DNA from: Antennarius striatus
Taxonomy: Eukaryota; Chordata; Actinopteri; Lophiiformes; Antennariidae
Assembly: GCF_040054535.1 (NCBI RefSeq)
Contig: NC_090796.1
Span: 2,777,001-2,841,000 of the forward strand
DNA: 64,000 nucleotides
Reading direction: 5' to 3'
The translations under genes and the position numbers were made by a program. The stretch's first letter is position 1; each line of letters starts with the position of its first letter. The notes below the pieces were generated by a model. The model saw only the letters and a list, made by a program, of their open reading frames with translations. It searched no databases and was not told the DNA's origin. This document shows positions 38,873 to 49,742 of this stretch, in pieces.

Positions 38873-41800
38873 ATGCCAACCCTGCTGCTAACCTGGCACA
38901 AGAACCCCCGGACAACAGCAGGACACACACTCCTGCTCTTACTCCTCTGCACTGGCTTCAACACCAAGGTAATTGCAATCAAACATATGTGTGTGTGTGT
39001 GACTCAGTGTAACACTGAATTATCCTCAAAATAACAAAGACCTTGATCATTGATTGCGTTGAAATGGAATAATACACCATGTAGTTCATTCTGTTTCATT
39101 TGAATTAGTTTTTCTTTCATTATGAGCTCATTTCCCACGGCTTATTTCCATGTTCTGCTTTCAAAATAATCACCGTATAATTGCAGTTTACTGATATGCA
39201 TCAAAAATGAGCAAATCTGTTTTTGTAAATCAATGGATGTATTGTGATGGAGGAAATATATTCCAAATATGTGGCAAATCAGAGTCTTTATTTGTCATGC
39301 TGACACACATCAGCATGACAGTACAAAATATGTCAAAAAGGGGAATCGCAGAGCACCCTCAGGTTACAGGCAATAAAACAGGTCTAGTCTCGTGGGAGAC
39401 AACACAATAGATGAGGAGATGGAAGCATTTGTGTTTCTTTCATTAGTGATCTGGATTAAAATGGATTAAAGTGGATTAAAATGCCGTCTTCCAGCCAGAT
39501 CACCTGAGAAACGGTTCAGGTGGAGGATGAGCTGCATTGCGTGTAAAAGAAGTTGCAGGTTCAACTGGTTTCCCATCGAGGCAGGAACACTGGTTGAGAT
39601 AGGAAAGCTACTGATAATAATAATGGATGACAGGAATGTGAGATGTCTTTTTTCCTCCAGGAAAGAGAATATATAGTTGTATATATAATTATGGTTACTG
39701 ATTGAGGACCTAACACCTTCCTTTATAACTACAGCATAGTTTTAAAAATAAACAATAAATAGAGAGGTGATTTTGTGTTAATGCAGAAAGCTCGATCAAT
39801 AAATTGCCTGTATCTACTTGAGAATGCACTGAGGTGAAAACGTTCCCTCAGAAGTGAAAGGTGCCCTTATCAAACACTCCCACCAAGTGGGTAAACACAA
39901 ACATTACAACACACACTGTTGTTCCTCATCTGGCCAGAGAATGTGAAAATATAATACAATGACTTGGTTAAACTGCATCATGTCACAGGTCATCCAAGCT
40001 GCATTCAAAGTGGTCCATGAGGTAATCCAATAATGCGATCATGAATGGACTGAACATGAACTGAGTGAACTGTTCAAACAAACACCAGCGGTGAAGGTTC
40101 TTCATCCACAACACAGGAGCGTGAAGAGATTCCAGAGGTTTAAGTAGGAGGATTCTAAACACCTGGTTTTTTATATTTGTTTCCTACATTTAGTAAACTT
40201 CACTTACAGTTTCACATTAAAAGAATAAAAAAAATAATGCAAAAAAAAATTATTTACATATTGATGATGAATCAGAATTGGGTATGTAATGTTTATCCTT
40301 TAAGGGATAAATCCACACATATTTGTCACTAAACTATGTTTCCTCCTGCTCTCTGTGGTGTTTTAGCATCTTTCAGGTTTTACCAGGCTGAACTTCTATC
40401 CAGATGTGAATTGTTGTCGATTTCATTGTCAGGTTTTCTATAATGAATTAAATGTGAGTTAAAGTTGAACTAATTTTTTATATAACATTATTAGATCAAA
40501 TATGATATAGGTAAACTTTTCAGCCTCATGACTGCTTTGTTTTGTTTTTTATCAGTTTATCACCAGAAAGCTGCTTTAGTTAAACTGTTTGCTCTATCAA
40601 CCAAACAAAGGACAAACTTATCATTTCGTTTGAAGCATCCGTGGTGATTTAATTGATTTTTGGAGCAACAATTACAGCTTACAACTATTATACAACTGTG
40701 TGAAGCTCTTTCTACACACATTGGTACAATTTTTCACCGTTACATCATATTTCATATTAATTAATTCAGTTAAATTTTCATTATAAAACAACTTGCAGGT
40801 GGCAAGTTCACTGCTGGAGAGCCTGATTGCTAAACGGACCGAATATTTAGAGAACTGCAACAGAACTCTCAGCGTGCTCTCAAACACGGGTGAGTCTGCA
40901 TTCTTGAGTCCGAACCTTAATTATCTATATATTATTTTTGTGAAATCCTAATTATTCTGACTTTACAGGAATCGTCTGCAAAGGAACTTTTGACAATTTT
41001 ATTTGTTGGCCCCATTCGTCTCCTGGGAATGTGTCGGTACCCTGTCCATCTTACTTACCATGGATTGGTGAAGGTAATGTTAGCTTTTATCTCTTAACTT
41101 CGGAAATAATGTATATATGTGGACATAAAGTAATAACAAATGTCATCATAGCTTTGAACATCGAGGATTTCAAGAGCACTTCACACAACAGTTTAAGAAC
41201 AAATATTAAAGTTAGTGTCAGTGTGTTGGCTGCCTTCACAAGTGGGTTCAAAACAGTCAGTTTGCCTTCATCGACTAAAGGGGACTTTCCAGGTCAGGGT
41301 TCTCTACCAGAAAACAATGGATTGTTTGTTCTGAGTTGAGGGTGAGTTACTGTCTCAGCAGAATCTGAGACAAAACTGAGCAGACATACTTTTTACATCT
41401 AAGCACGAAAAGTGCAAAGAAAAAGCGTAATGTACAACATCAGGGTGTCGAGTACCAGCTACTTAGCAGCAGGACACAAAGGGTTAAAAAGACAGCACGG
41501 GAAATCATTGCATGTCGTTTGTGTTCAAACACTGCCCCCGTTTGATCTATTGCCCACCTTTCCAAAGGGTGTTTGCAAGCAACTCAAACTGTTGGTAGCT
41601 GCTGACTTACAGCTGGTGGAGGATCAAACACCAAACCAATCAAAATTAAATGTAGGAAATCACTATAATTGTGTTCTAGTCAGTTGTCCATATACATCCA
41701 GTTTTGTATTTAACTGTAATGCTTTAAAATACTTCCTGGTATAGATCAGAAAGATGAACTGCGATCATTCAGCTTCTCCTGTATTGACAGAAGAAAGCAT

Positions 41801-44800
41801 GAACATCAATACGTGTTAAATGTCTGCAGACGGCTCCAGGAGGGCTCACCGAGAATGTCTGGACAACGGGAGGTGGCGACAGAAGGAGAATTCTTCCGAT
41901 CCCTGGAGGGACGAGTCGGAATGTAAGGAGGAACTTTACTTTAAAGACGAGGTGAGGAGTGAAGCCATTAGTTCTGAGACTGAAACCCACTCTTTGTGTA
42001 CCTTCAACCGCGATCAACCGTACAGTAGAGCTGGTCTGTACTACAAACATTTAAGGGCGCTGTCGTCTCTCCATCAATGTCCTGGTTTGTCTCCAGGAGG
42101 ACGAAATGCAGCGGCAGACGGCCCTCAGGGTCATCTCCATCATCGGCTACTCCCTGTCCCTGTCCTCCCTCACACTGGCCACTCTGGTGATGGGCATGTT
42201 GAGGTCAGTAGCTGGGGGGGGGGGTCCGGGAGGTAGAGGAGATAAACAACAACCACGGTCAATAAAAAGTAGATATTATTTCTAAAGCTCTGGTTCAGCG
42301 GTGATAGAATAAAAGGTCATTTCTGTGGTCAGAGAGAGTAGGGACATAAAAATCTGACACGGGTGCAGCTACAACAATTACATGTTTGTATTATGAGGTG
42401 GATTAAGGTTCATCTGAATACAGTATTTTCCACACTAAAAAGCGCACCTAAATACCTTTAATTTGATCAAATTCTTATAATCCAATGTGCCTTTTAAATG
42501 AAAAAAGTTTTAAAATAGACCGTTCATTGAAGATGCGTTTTAAAATCCAGTGCACTTTATAATCCAGTGCGCCTTATGTATAACATTTTTTTAATGGGTC
42601 ATTCATTGAAGGTATGCCTTGTAGTGCGGAAAATACTGTATATTACCACAAACACTTATAGTACCACTTCATGCTGATTATGCCCAGAAATCCTTTTTAG
42701 ACTTAATTTTAAACAGCTCTGCATTTTCAGGCATTCTCCCCTTGAACTTTCTCTCAATAGTCGATTTGATTTGTAGATTGATGAGCCGTACACGGATCAG
42801 ACAAGCCTTTAATTATAGCAGCACAAACTGTACATTGTTTTTATGCCCATATCCATGCATTAGTGATGCAGTGAAACAGTCTGCTTCAGATTCTAGGAAC
42901 AGATTACCAATTTGGATCGGATTTAAAAATCCAATCCGAAATCCATGTAAATAAATGGATCCATTTCCACCAATGAATATGAACACACTAGCATTCAAAG
43001 CACTCTTGTTAACTGACTTCAATTGTTTGTCATACATGCAGACTGATGTCCTTATCCTTTACTTGTCACTATGCAGCTCCTCTTATTCTTCTGTCCGTAA
43101 AAAGGGACATATTTTCTAGTTTTAGCTGCACTGTGAAATCCAAGGTTTCTCGAGATGACTCACTTGGATGAGGTTGTATGACAAACTATTTATGAGATTT
43201 TCAGAATGATCCATCATTACAAACGACACTGTAAAAACATCAATGCTGCCGCGTGATCGTTTTTCATTCCCTTCTGCTCTATGTCACGTCCTCAATAATG
43301 CTGTTACACAGAGATCGATCCCTCGCTCAAACGACTCCCGTGTCTGCTTACCAGGAAGCTCCACTGCACGAGGAACTACATCCACATGAATCTGTTTGTC
43401 TCGTTCATCATGAGAGCTATGGCTGTCATTTCTAAGGAAGTCTTATTATATATGACGTATTCCGACTTTCCGAAGGATGACCCTGGCTGGAACTCCTACT
43501 CAAGCTCTGCGGTATTGGAAATACGGCTTTATTATCTACGTATTACAGATATTTGAGCATTTCAGTACAATAAAGGATCTGTGAATTCATTAATAAAAGT
43601 CATACTGTTGACAAACTCTTGACTTTTCTCAACAGATTGTGTTCATGTGCAAATTCTCCAAGGTGTGTATGGAGTACTTTGTGGCCTGTAATTTCTTCTG
43701 GCTGTTGGTGGAAGCGATTTTTCTCCACACTCTGCTCTTCACAGCTGTGCTGACCAAAAGACGTCTGCTCAAGAAATACATGCTGCTGGGATGGGGTAAA
43801 GTGCCCACGACTTCTTGTATGTGCATTTTATTTTGTTTAAGGGACTTCACATTATAACCTACAGCGATCACATGTACTTTGGGTTTGCTCCTAAACACAC
43901 CACCGAGGAGCAGCAACCTTAAATGACTCATAGGATGTATGCACTATTATCTTGTATATATTGTAATCTGTTAACGTGACGTTGCCCCTTCAGGGACCCC
44001 TGTCCTGTTTGTTACGCCGTGGACAGCCGTCAAAATCTTATATGAAAACAGAGGGTGAGCATTTCCTTTCCTACATCACATAAAACACATTTCATCAAGT
44101 GATGTTTAGCTTTGTCACACTGGTTTTGTTCCTTAGATGCTGGTCCATAGCGAACAGTTGGTACTGGTGGATTCTCAGGGCCCCCATTACCATATCAGTG
44201 CTGGTGAGTGTTGTACTTGGATCTCTCCAGTGACGTGCGGTCAGGGGATTGGTGACGCACGGCCTCACCTGCTATCATGAAAGAAAAAAATGAAAAATTG
44301 AAGAAATAAATGAAGTGTTTATATTTATCCAGTGAGAGTATAACCTTATTTATCCCTTAAGGAGGTTCCATCAGGGAAATTAATTTCCCTGATCAGGATC
44401 GCTCAACGTGTCATTGGTGTACAGTAGGTCGATTGTTATTTTCTTCCTTGTGTGGCAGTCAACAACCTGGTGGAAAGCAGCCAGGCCAGTGTCCAGGGCG
44501 ACATGATTAAAGTCTCCAGAAATAATCATGAAGGCTTCAGGATGATTGGTTTTCAGCCGTGCAACAACACTGATAATCTTCTCACATTCAGCGGCCGATG
44601 GAGGGATCTAAACACAGAGAAAGATCACGTGACTGAACTCCCGGGGTAGATAGTATAGCCCAAGCAGCTCCAGATTAGGGCAACATACAACTGCCTTCAC
44701 TGAAACATGGCCGGGGTTACACCAGCGGATGTTGGTGTAGATGATGAGTCCCCCACCTTTGCTTTTCCTGCATGCCTTCGTGTTTCTCTCCAATCTCACT

Positions 44801-47337
44801 GCAGTGAAACCTCGCAGTTCCACGTTAGCACCTGTCAGCCATGTCTCCGTTAGCATGAGCACGCTGCACAAACAGATCCGCTGGCTCTCCAGAGCGGCCA
44901 GCTCATCCATCTTGTTCGGCAGTGAGTTGACGTTGCCCATGATCACGGAGGGAAGCGATGGTTTGAATTGCTTTCAGTTGTCTGCCTGCCTAGCCTTTAG
45001 CTTAGCCCCAGCCTTGCAGCCATGATAACGTCTCTTATGATGCGTATTATAAAGTTATTTTCTATTTAACGTCACCAATTTTAGGTTATTTTTACTCAAT
45101 ATCGACGAATTTTCACATTTACCGCTGGCTGAAATACTGAGAAAAGACCTGCGGTGAGGCACCAGCCAGCCAAGCCTCACCATGGATTTTGCAATGGCTT
45201 GGCTAGCTGTGCTGGCATGCTATACAGTGAGACCGTAATGCTGTCTCTAAATACATCCCTATTAAAATGGTCAAAAGTGTTTGCTCTTTGTATGGAGTAA
45301 ATCTCCATAATTTAGCTAATGTATATAATGCACAGTGTTTTTTGTCAACAACTGCATGTGTGTAACGTTATTCTTGAGTTGAGCGATCCTGAAACCGCTG
45401 AGAAAAGGCACAAAGTGAGGCAAGCAGTTCTCCTGCCTCATGGTAGGGGGCGCTGGTGATCCCAGGGATTCTGCCACTGATTCCTCTTCCTTGGCCGCAG
45501 AAGAAGTGACAGCAAACTACAGTAGTCCAGCCATTCATTTGTTTTCCGCGTGCCTTCCCTTACTATAAAAATGGAGGATTACATATCTCCATTTAAATTT
45601 TTTACGCTGCTTTTGTTCAGAAAGGAGCTGCACATGGACTTAATTTATAAGTAAACGTAACATATAAACAAACCTATTAGGTAACAACGTAACCTTTTTT
45701 TTTTTAGTCAAATGTGCTTATTTGTGCGTTACAGTAATGTGTAAATAATTGTGCTCTGAGACTTTAAAAGTAACCCACTCACTGTTGCTAATTAAATGGT
45801 GAATAAGCTACACTGTAGGTTCATATGTTTGTAAATCTAATTATGATGAAATCAGGGCCAAACCAGCCATGAACCTCACCGCACGTCACTGAATCTCTCT
45901 ATACATAACACATTGATTTAATATGCCAATCACGTGAGTCGCAGAGGTCTTCTCCATCACCAAAAAGATTTCACGCAGCGTTCAACGCTTCCTGTCTTGT
46001 GGGGGCATGTGATGTTGAATGTGTTTCAGTGACTAAAAACATGACTTATTTCTCATTTTTCTTTGACCAAAGTGGTCTTTATTGTATTTTCATGTATAGC
46101 TCATTTGTTGCAGGTGATACGTCACCATTTCTCCTAACGCACTTCCCTTAAAACAACACGGCATGTATGTTACAGATCATTTTCTTCATATTCATCAAGA
46201 TCCTGATGCTGCTGCTGTCCAAGCTGAAAGCAGACCAGGTGAAATTTACCGATTACAGATACAGGTAATTTTTCCCTGCTTTGACTAACGTCTATGTCCA
46301 AATTCCGATTTCAGAAAATGTTATTGACTTTGAGACCAGTTTCCCCAAGTGGTGTCTTAACTAGATAGTAGGTTCCTGCTCTAGCTTTAAATGTTAATCA
46401 CTCCCACGTGATGAGCACACTCAAATTTAAATGTCACACCTATAAACTCTGGCCTCTCTGCTCAACAACAAATGTTCAAATGTCACTAGGGGAAGGAAGC
46501 TATGAAGTTTTGTTTTCAGTCTTCGAATGTTTTAGTTTGAATATTATGATCCAGAAGTTCCGTATGTTACTATACCTCACTGTATGTCTCTGGTTGTGAT
46601 CTCAGCTTGGCCAGAGCAACTCTGGTACTGATTCCTCTGCTGGGAATCCATGAAGTGGTCTTCACTGTGCTGGTAGATGAATGTGTTGAGGGCAGCAGTC
46701 GCTATGCCAGGAACTTCGTGAACCTGACCCTCAGCTCGTTTCAGGTAACATCTACACAGATAAACTTGGCTCTGTTCTCATCATTCATCATCCTAGATTA
46801 ACCACAATTTGTTGTCTTGTGTTGCGTTTTCTTTCAGGGATCCGTGGTCGCTCTGCTCTACTGTTTCGCTAATGGAGAGGTACAGTTTGAAAGACCCTTT
46901 TAGTGTATTAGACATCGCACTTGATATCTAATGGCTAAACTGTTAATATATTTCTTCATGGTGCAATTTAGGTCCAAGCCGAACTGAAGAAGCGCTGGCA
47001 GCTTTTCCTGTTTACCAACCACTTCCAAGTTAGGGGCTGTTTTCGGAGCGTACCACTCAAGCACCTCTGGAAGTCGACTCGACGACATTGCCCACGGTGT
47101 TCTCACCTGGGCAACTCCTACGACGAAGGCAGCACAACAGGACACCCACACCTGCTTCAGGTAGCTGTTCGAGGTGGTGGCGTGGCGCCCGGAGGATGTG
47201 AGATTAAAGGTCACAGGTTGAAGGGAGGTGACTCCACAGGGCTCGAGTTCCTCGCCAGGAAGAGTTTATCCAGTAGTGAGGGAGAGATAACACTTGGGGA
47301 AACCATGGAAGAGATACTGGAGGAGAGTGAGTTCTGA
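38873..47337 (+). CDS. glp2r: Glucagon-like peptide 2 receptor, class B GPCR
   Basis: Thirteen exons join in frame to 533 codons: 38873-38968, 40799-40889, 40969-41073, 41830-41951, 42097-42203, 43355-43511, 43636-43795, 43994-44054, 44137-44203, 46176-46264, 46606-46744, 46838-46879, 46972-47337. All introns are GT-AG. Exon 1 encodes a hydrophobic signal peptide. The ectodomain has six cysteines ([33 protein letters not shown]) and two N-glycosylation sequons. Seven membrane helices follow, with class B landmarks [49 protein letters not shown] and YCFANGEV. The C-tail ends [11 protein letters not shown], nearly identical to the GLP2R tail I recall, which separates it from GCGR and GLP1R. Gs/cAMP signalling on GLP-2 binding is known for the family. 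Odd points: Ser352 in place of the usual Arg of RLAK, a hAT element in intron 9, and a Tc1 element just after the stop. Confidence 0.93.
42421..42638. mobile_element. Short hAT-like MITE in glp2r intron 5
   Basis: The ends are inverted and imperfect: CAGTATTTTCCACACTA and TAGTGCGGAAAATACTG. The body is built from repeated AATCCAGTGC and TTCATTGAAG words, as in a very common fish MITE of this terminus. The edges show TA on both sides but no clear 8-bp duplication. It is 218 bp long and non-coding. Confidence 0.75.
44370..44393. repeat. Perfect 24-bp palindrome
   Basis: The half-site ATCAGGGAAATT is followed directly by its complement. It sits at the junction between the hAT-like arm and the LINE fragment, so it may have formed at insertion. 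Confidence 0.9.
44395..44950 (-). mobile_element. LINE endonuclease fragment, antisense to glp2r
   Basis: The minus strand encodes [16 protein letters not shown], a LTETWLTG motif, [11 protein letters not shown] and, after a frame change, [12 protein letters not shown]. These are consecutive blocks of an apurinic-type LINE endonuclease. Only this part of the element is present, nested in the hAT-like insertion. Confidence 0.75.
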
Positions 47338-47438
47338 TCATCTTTAGCTTGTAAGTTCACTATATTTTAACCCAGATAAGTGCACTACCGATAACCACCT
47401 GGGAGCATTCATCCAAAGCTGGACTCACGAGACATATA

Positions 47439-48524
47439 CATGTCCTTCTCAAAAAATTAGCAGATTGTAATAAAGGTCATAATTTTCTGTAATGTACTGA
47501 TAAACATTAGACTGTCATATATTTTAGATTCATTACACACAACTGAAGTAGTTCAAGCCTTTTATTATTTCAATATTGATGATTTTGGCAAAAAAATAAA
47601 GAAAAACCAAAAATCCCTATCTCAAAAAATTAGCATATCATGAAAAGGTACTCTCAACGAGCTCAGTGGTCCAAAGTCCTTTTTTTCGGATGAAAGCAAA
47701 TTTTGCATATCATTCGGAAATCAAGGTCCCAGAGTTTGGAGGAAGACTGGGGAGAAGGAAATGCCAAAATGCCTGAAGTCCAGTGTCAAGTACCCACAGT
47801 CAGTGATGGTCTGGGAGGCCATGTCAGCTGCTGGTGTTGGTCCACTGTGTTTTATTGAGGGCAGGGTCAATGCAGCTATCAGGAGATTTTGGAGCACTTC
47901 ATGCTTCCATCTGCTGAAAAGCTTTATGGAGATGAAGATTTCATTTTTCAGCACGACCTGGCACCTGCTCACAGTGCCAAAACCACTGTAATGGTTTACT
48001 GACTATGGCATTACTGTGCTCAATTGGCCTGCCAACTCTCCTGACTTGAACCCCCCAGAGAATCTGTGGGATATTGTGAAGAGGAAGTTGAGAGACACCA
48101 GACCCAACACTGTGGATGAGCGTAAGGCCGTTATCAAAGCATCCTGGGCCTCCATAACACCTCAGCAGTGGTATGGGCTGATTGCCTCCATGCCACACGC
48201 ATTGAAGCAGTCATTTCTGCAAAAGGATTCCCTACCAAGTATTGAGTGCATAATTGGACATAATTATTTGAATGTTGACTCTTTTTTGTATTAAAAACAC
48301 TTTTTTTTATTGGTCAGATGAAATATGCAAATTTTTTGAGATAGGGATTTTTGGTTTTTCTTTATTTATTTTGCCGAAATCATCAACAATATAACAATAA
48401 AAGGCTTGAACTACTTCAGTTGTGTGTAATGAATCTAAAATATATGAAAGTCTAATGTTTATCAGTACATTACAGAAAATAATGAACTTTATCACAATGT
48501 GCTAATTTTTTTTAGAAGGACCTG
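47439..48524 (+). mobile_element. Tc1-like transposon, internally deleted
   Basis: Inverted repeats of about 200 bp bound the element (left CATGTCCTTCTCAAAAAATT, right ending AGAAGGACCTG), with TA at 47437-47438 and 48525-48526. Inside, the C-terminal part of a Tc1 transposase can be read across frames: LFSDESKF, VMVWEAMSAAGVGPLCF, then LAPAHSAK and LNWPANSPDLNPPENLWDIVKRK (48016-48294). The N-terminal DNA-binding half is missing and there are frameshifts, so it is inactive. Confidence 0.9.
47469..47474 (+). terminator. Candidate glp2r polyadenylation signal inside the Tc1 element
   Basis: This AATAAA lies 132 bp after the glp2r stop and 30 bp inside the transposon. No AATAAA or ATTAAA occurs between the stop and the element edge, so the message probably ends within or beyond the element. 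Confidence 0.4.
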
Positions 48525-48529
48525 TAGGA

Positions 48530-49040
48530 GCCCCTGGTTTGCTGGATCAGGTATTAGTTTGATATTTTTGAAGTATCCATACAATGAAGCAACAGTTCAT
48601 CATTCATGTAAATAAAGGTAGTTCATTAAACCAGTTAATAAGCTATGATGTTTGCTTGTTCCACTTGTGGCTGTCCAGCACAGGGTTTGTTCAAAGTCCA
48701 GTGCTGTCAGAGAATGGTGCTATTGACTATTGACGGCCATTGGCTAGTCGTCCAACTTTCTGTGTCACCAAAGTTGAATTTGATTCGCTCATACAAATTC
48801 ACTCAAGAACAATTTGTCTTGAGTTAAATTCCCTGTCACTATAACTACGCTTTGAGGACTGATTAAGATTGATTCTTCTCTGTACCTAAATGCAAATGTA
48901 GAAGTTGTTTGTTGTGTAATGTATTGAATGTATATCTTATCCATAAAGGTCCTGAAAGGTCATATTAGCTTTGGAGAAAATTGTCATTTGGAGCCTTTGA
49001 GCATCTTGGTAACTATGTAGCTGTGGTGCATTGCCACCAT
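48530..49040. other. No recognisable feature
   Basis: Intergenic DNA between the Tc1 element and the paired MITEs. No exon or repeat boundary was recognised. Confidence 0.4.
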
Positions 49041-49043
49041 ATG

Positions 49044-49172
49044 AGAGGTAAGATCGGGCCTAAAAAATCCAGCCCGACGCGAGATCACGGGTATTAAAGC
49101 CCGACCCGGCCCGAATTTTGCCCGAATTGCGGGCCGGGTTGGGCTTGGACTCGGGTTTAAGATCTTACCTCT
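49044..49172. mobile_element. GC-rich MITE, copy 1
   Basis: Twelve-bp perfect inverted ends (AGAGGTAAGATC and complement) bound a 129-bp body made of CGGGCC/GCCCGA words. The body is itself largely self-complementary. No coding sequence. Confidence 0.75.
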
Positions 49173-49196
49173 AGTCCCGAGCCGTGTATTTAGTTT

Positions 49197-49325
49197 AGAG
49201 GTAGGATCGGGCCGAAAAAAATCCAGCCCGACCCGACCCGAACGTAATTAATGACATTTTGAGCCCGACCCGGCCTGAAATTCGGGCTGGGTCGGGCCTG
49301 GACTCGGGCATAAGATCTTACCACT
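49197..49325. mobile_element. GC-rich MITE, copy 2
   Basis: A second 129-bp unit, 24 bp downstream of copy 1 and in the same orientation, with imperfect ends AGAGGTAGGATC and GATCTTACCACT. The two bodies share the ATCGGGCC, AATCCAGCCCGAC and CGGGTTGGGC/GGGTCGGGC blocks. Confidence 0.75.
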
Positions 49326-49375
49326 ACACCATACCCACAGACTAGCATAGAGATCCAGGAGAAGGTCTTAAAGAT

Positions 49376-49730
49376 TCATTCATTCATTTTCTAACCGCTT
49401 CATCTGCTGTGGCGGGTCGCGGGGAGCTGGAGCCTATCCCTGCTGATTCAGGGCATGAGGCGGGGGGAACTCGGGGTGTGACGTCAGTGCACCACAGAGC
49501 CACACAGAGATGCAGACAAACACGCACGTACACACTCATGCCTACGGTCAATTTGGGACCAGCCTGTTAACCTGAAGTGCATGTTTTTGGAGGTAGGAGG
49601 AAGCCGGAGAACCCAAAGAGAACCCACGCAGACACGGGGAGAACATGCAAACTCCGTACAGAGCGGGACTCAAACCCGGAACCGGCTTGTTGGGCGGCAA
49701 CAGCGCTACCCACTGCACCGTCATGCCACC
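49376..49730 (-). mobile_element. tRNA-headed SINE-like repeat with target duplication
   Basis: Read on the minus strand, the element starts at 49730 with a tRNA-like head: an A-box-like GGTGCAGTGGGTAGCGC and a B-box-like GGGTTTGAGTCCC. A body follows with GTTTGCATGTTCTCCCCGTG, and an ATGAATGAATG-type tail ends it. The flanks GGTCTTAAAGAT (49364-49375) and GGTCTTAAGGAT (49731-49742) match at 11 of 12, which shows insertion by retroposition. No protein is encoded. Confidence 0.8.
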
Positions 49731-49742
49731 GGTCTTAAGGAT

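Larger units (their letters stand above)
44228..45891. mobile_element. hAT-like element in glp2r intron 9
   Basis: The ends CAGTGACGTGCGGT and ACCGCACGTCACTG are inverted and exact over 14 bp. Flanking octamers GATCTCTC (44220-44227) and AATCTCTC (45892-45899) match at 7 of 8 positions, a hAT-type duplication. The left edge is only 24 bp past the exon 9 donor. No transposase is present; the element is itself interrupted by a LINE fragment (44395-44950). Without it, intron 9 would be about 300 bp instead of 1972. Confidence 0.85.

Noticed and set aside
38809..39012. 67-codon frame overlapping glp2r exon 1
   Set aside because: It is in a different frame and reads into intron 1. The ATG at 38873 gives a signal peptide that splices in phase to exon 2.
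48016..48294. 92-codon frame as a host gene
   Set aside because: It is the C-terminal part of a Tc1 transposase inside a TA-flanked element.
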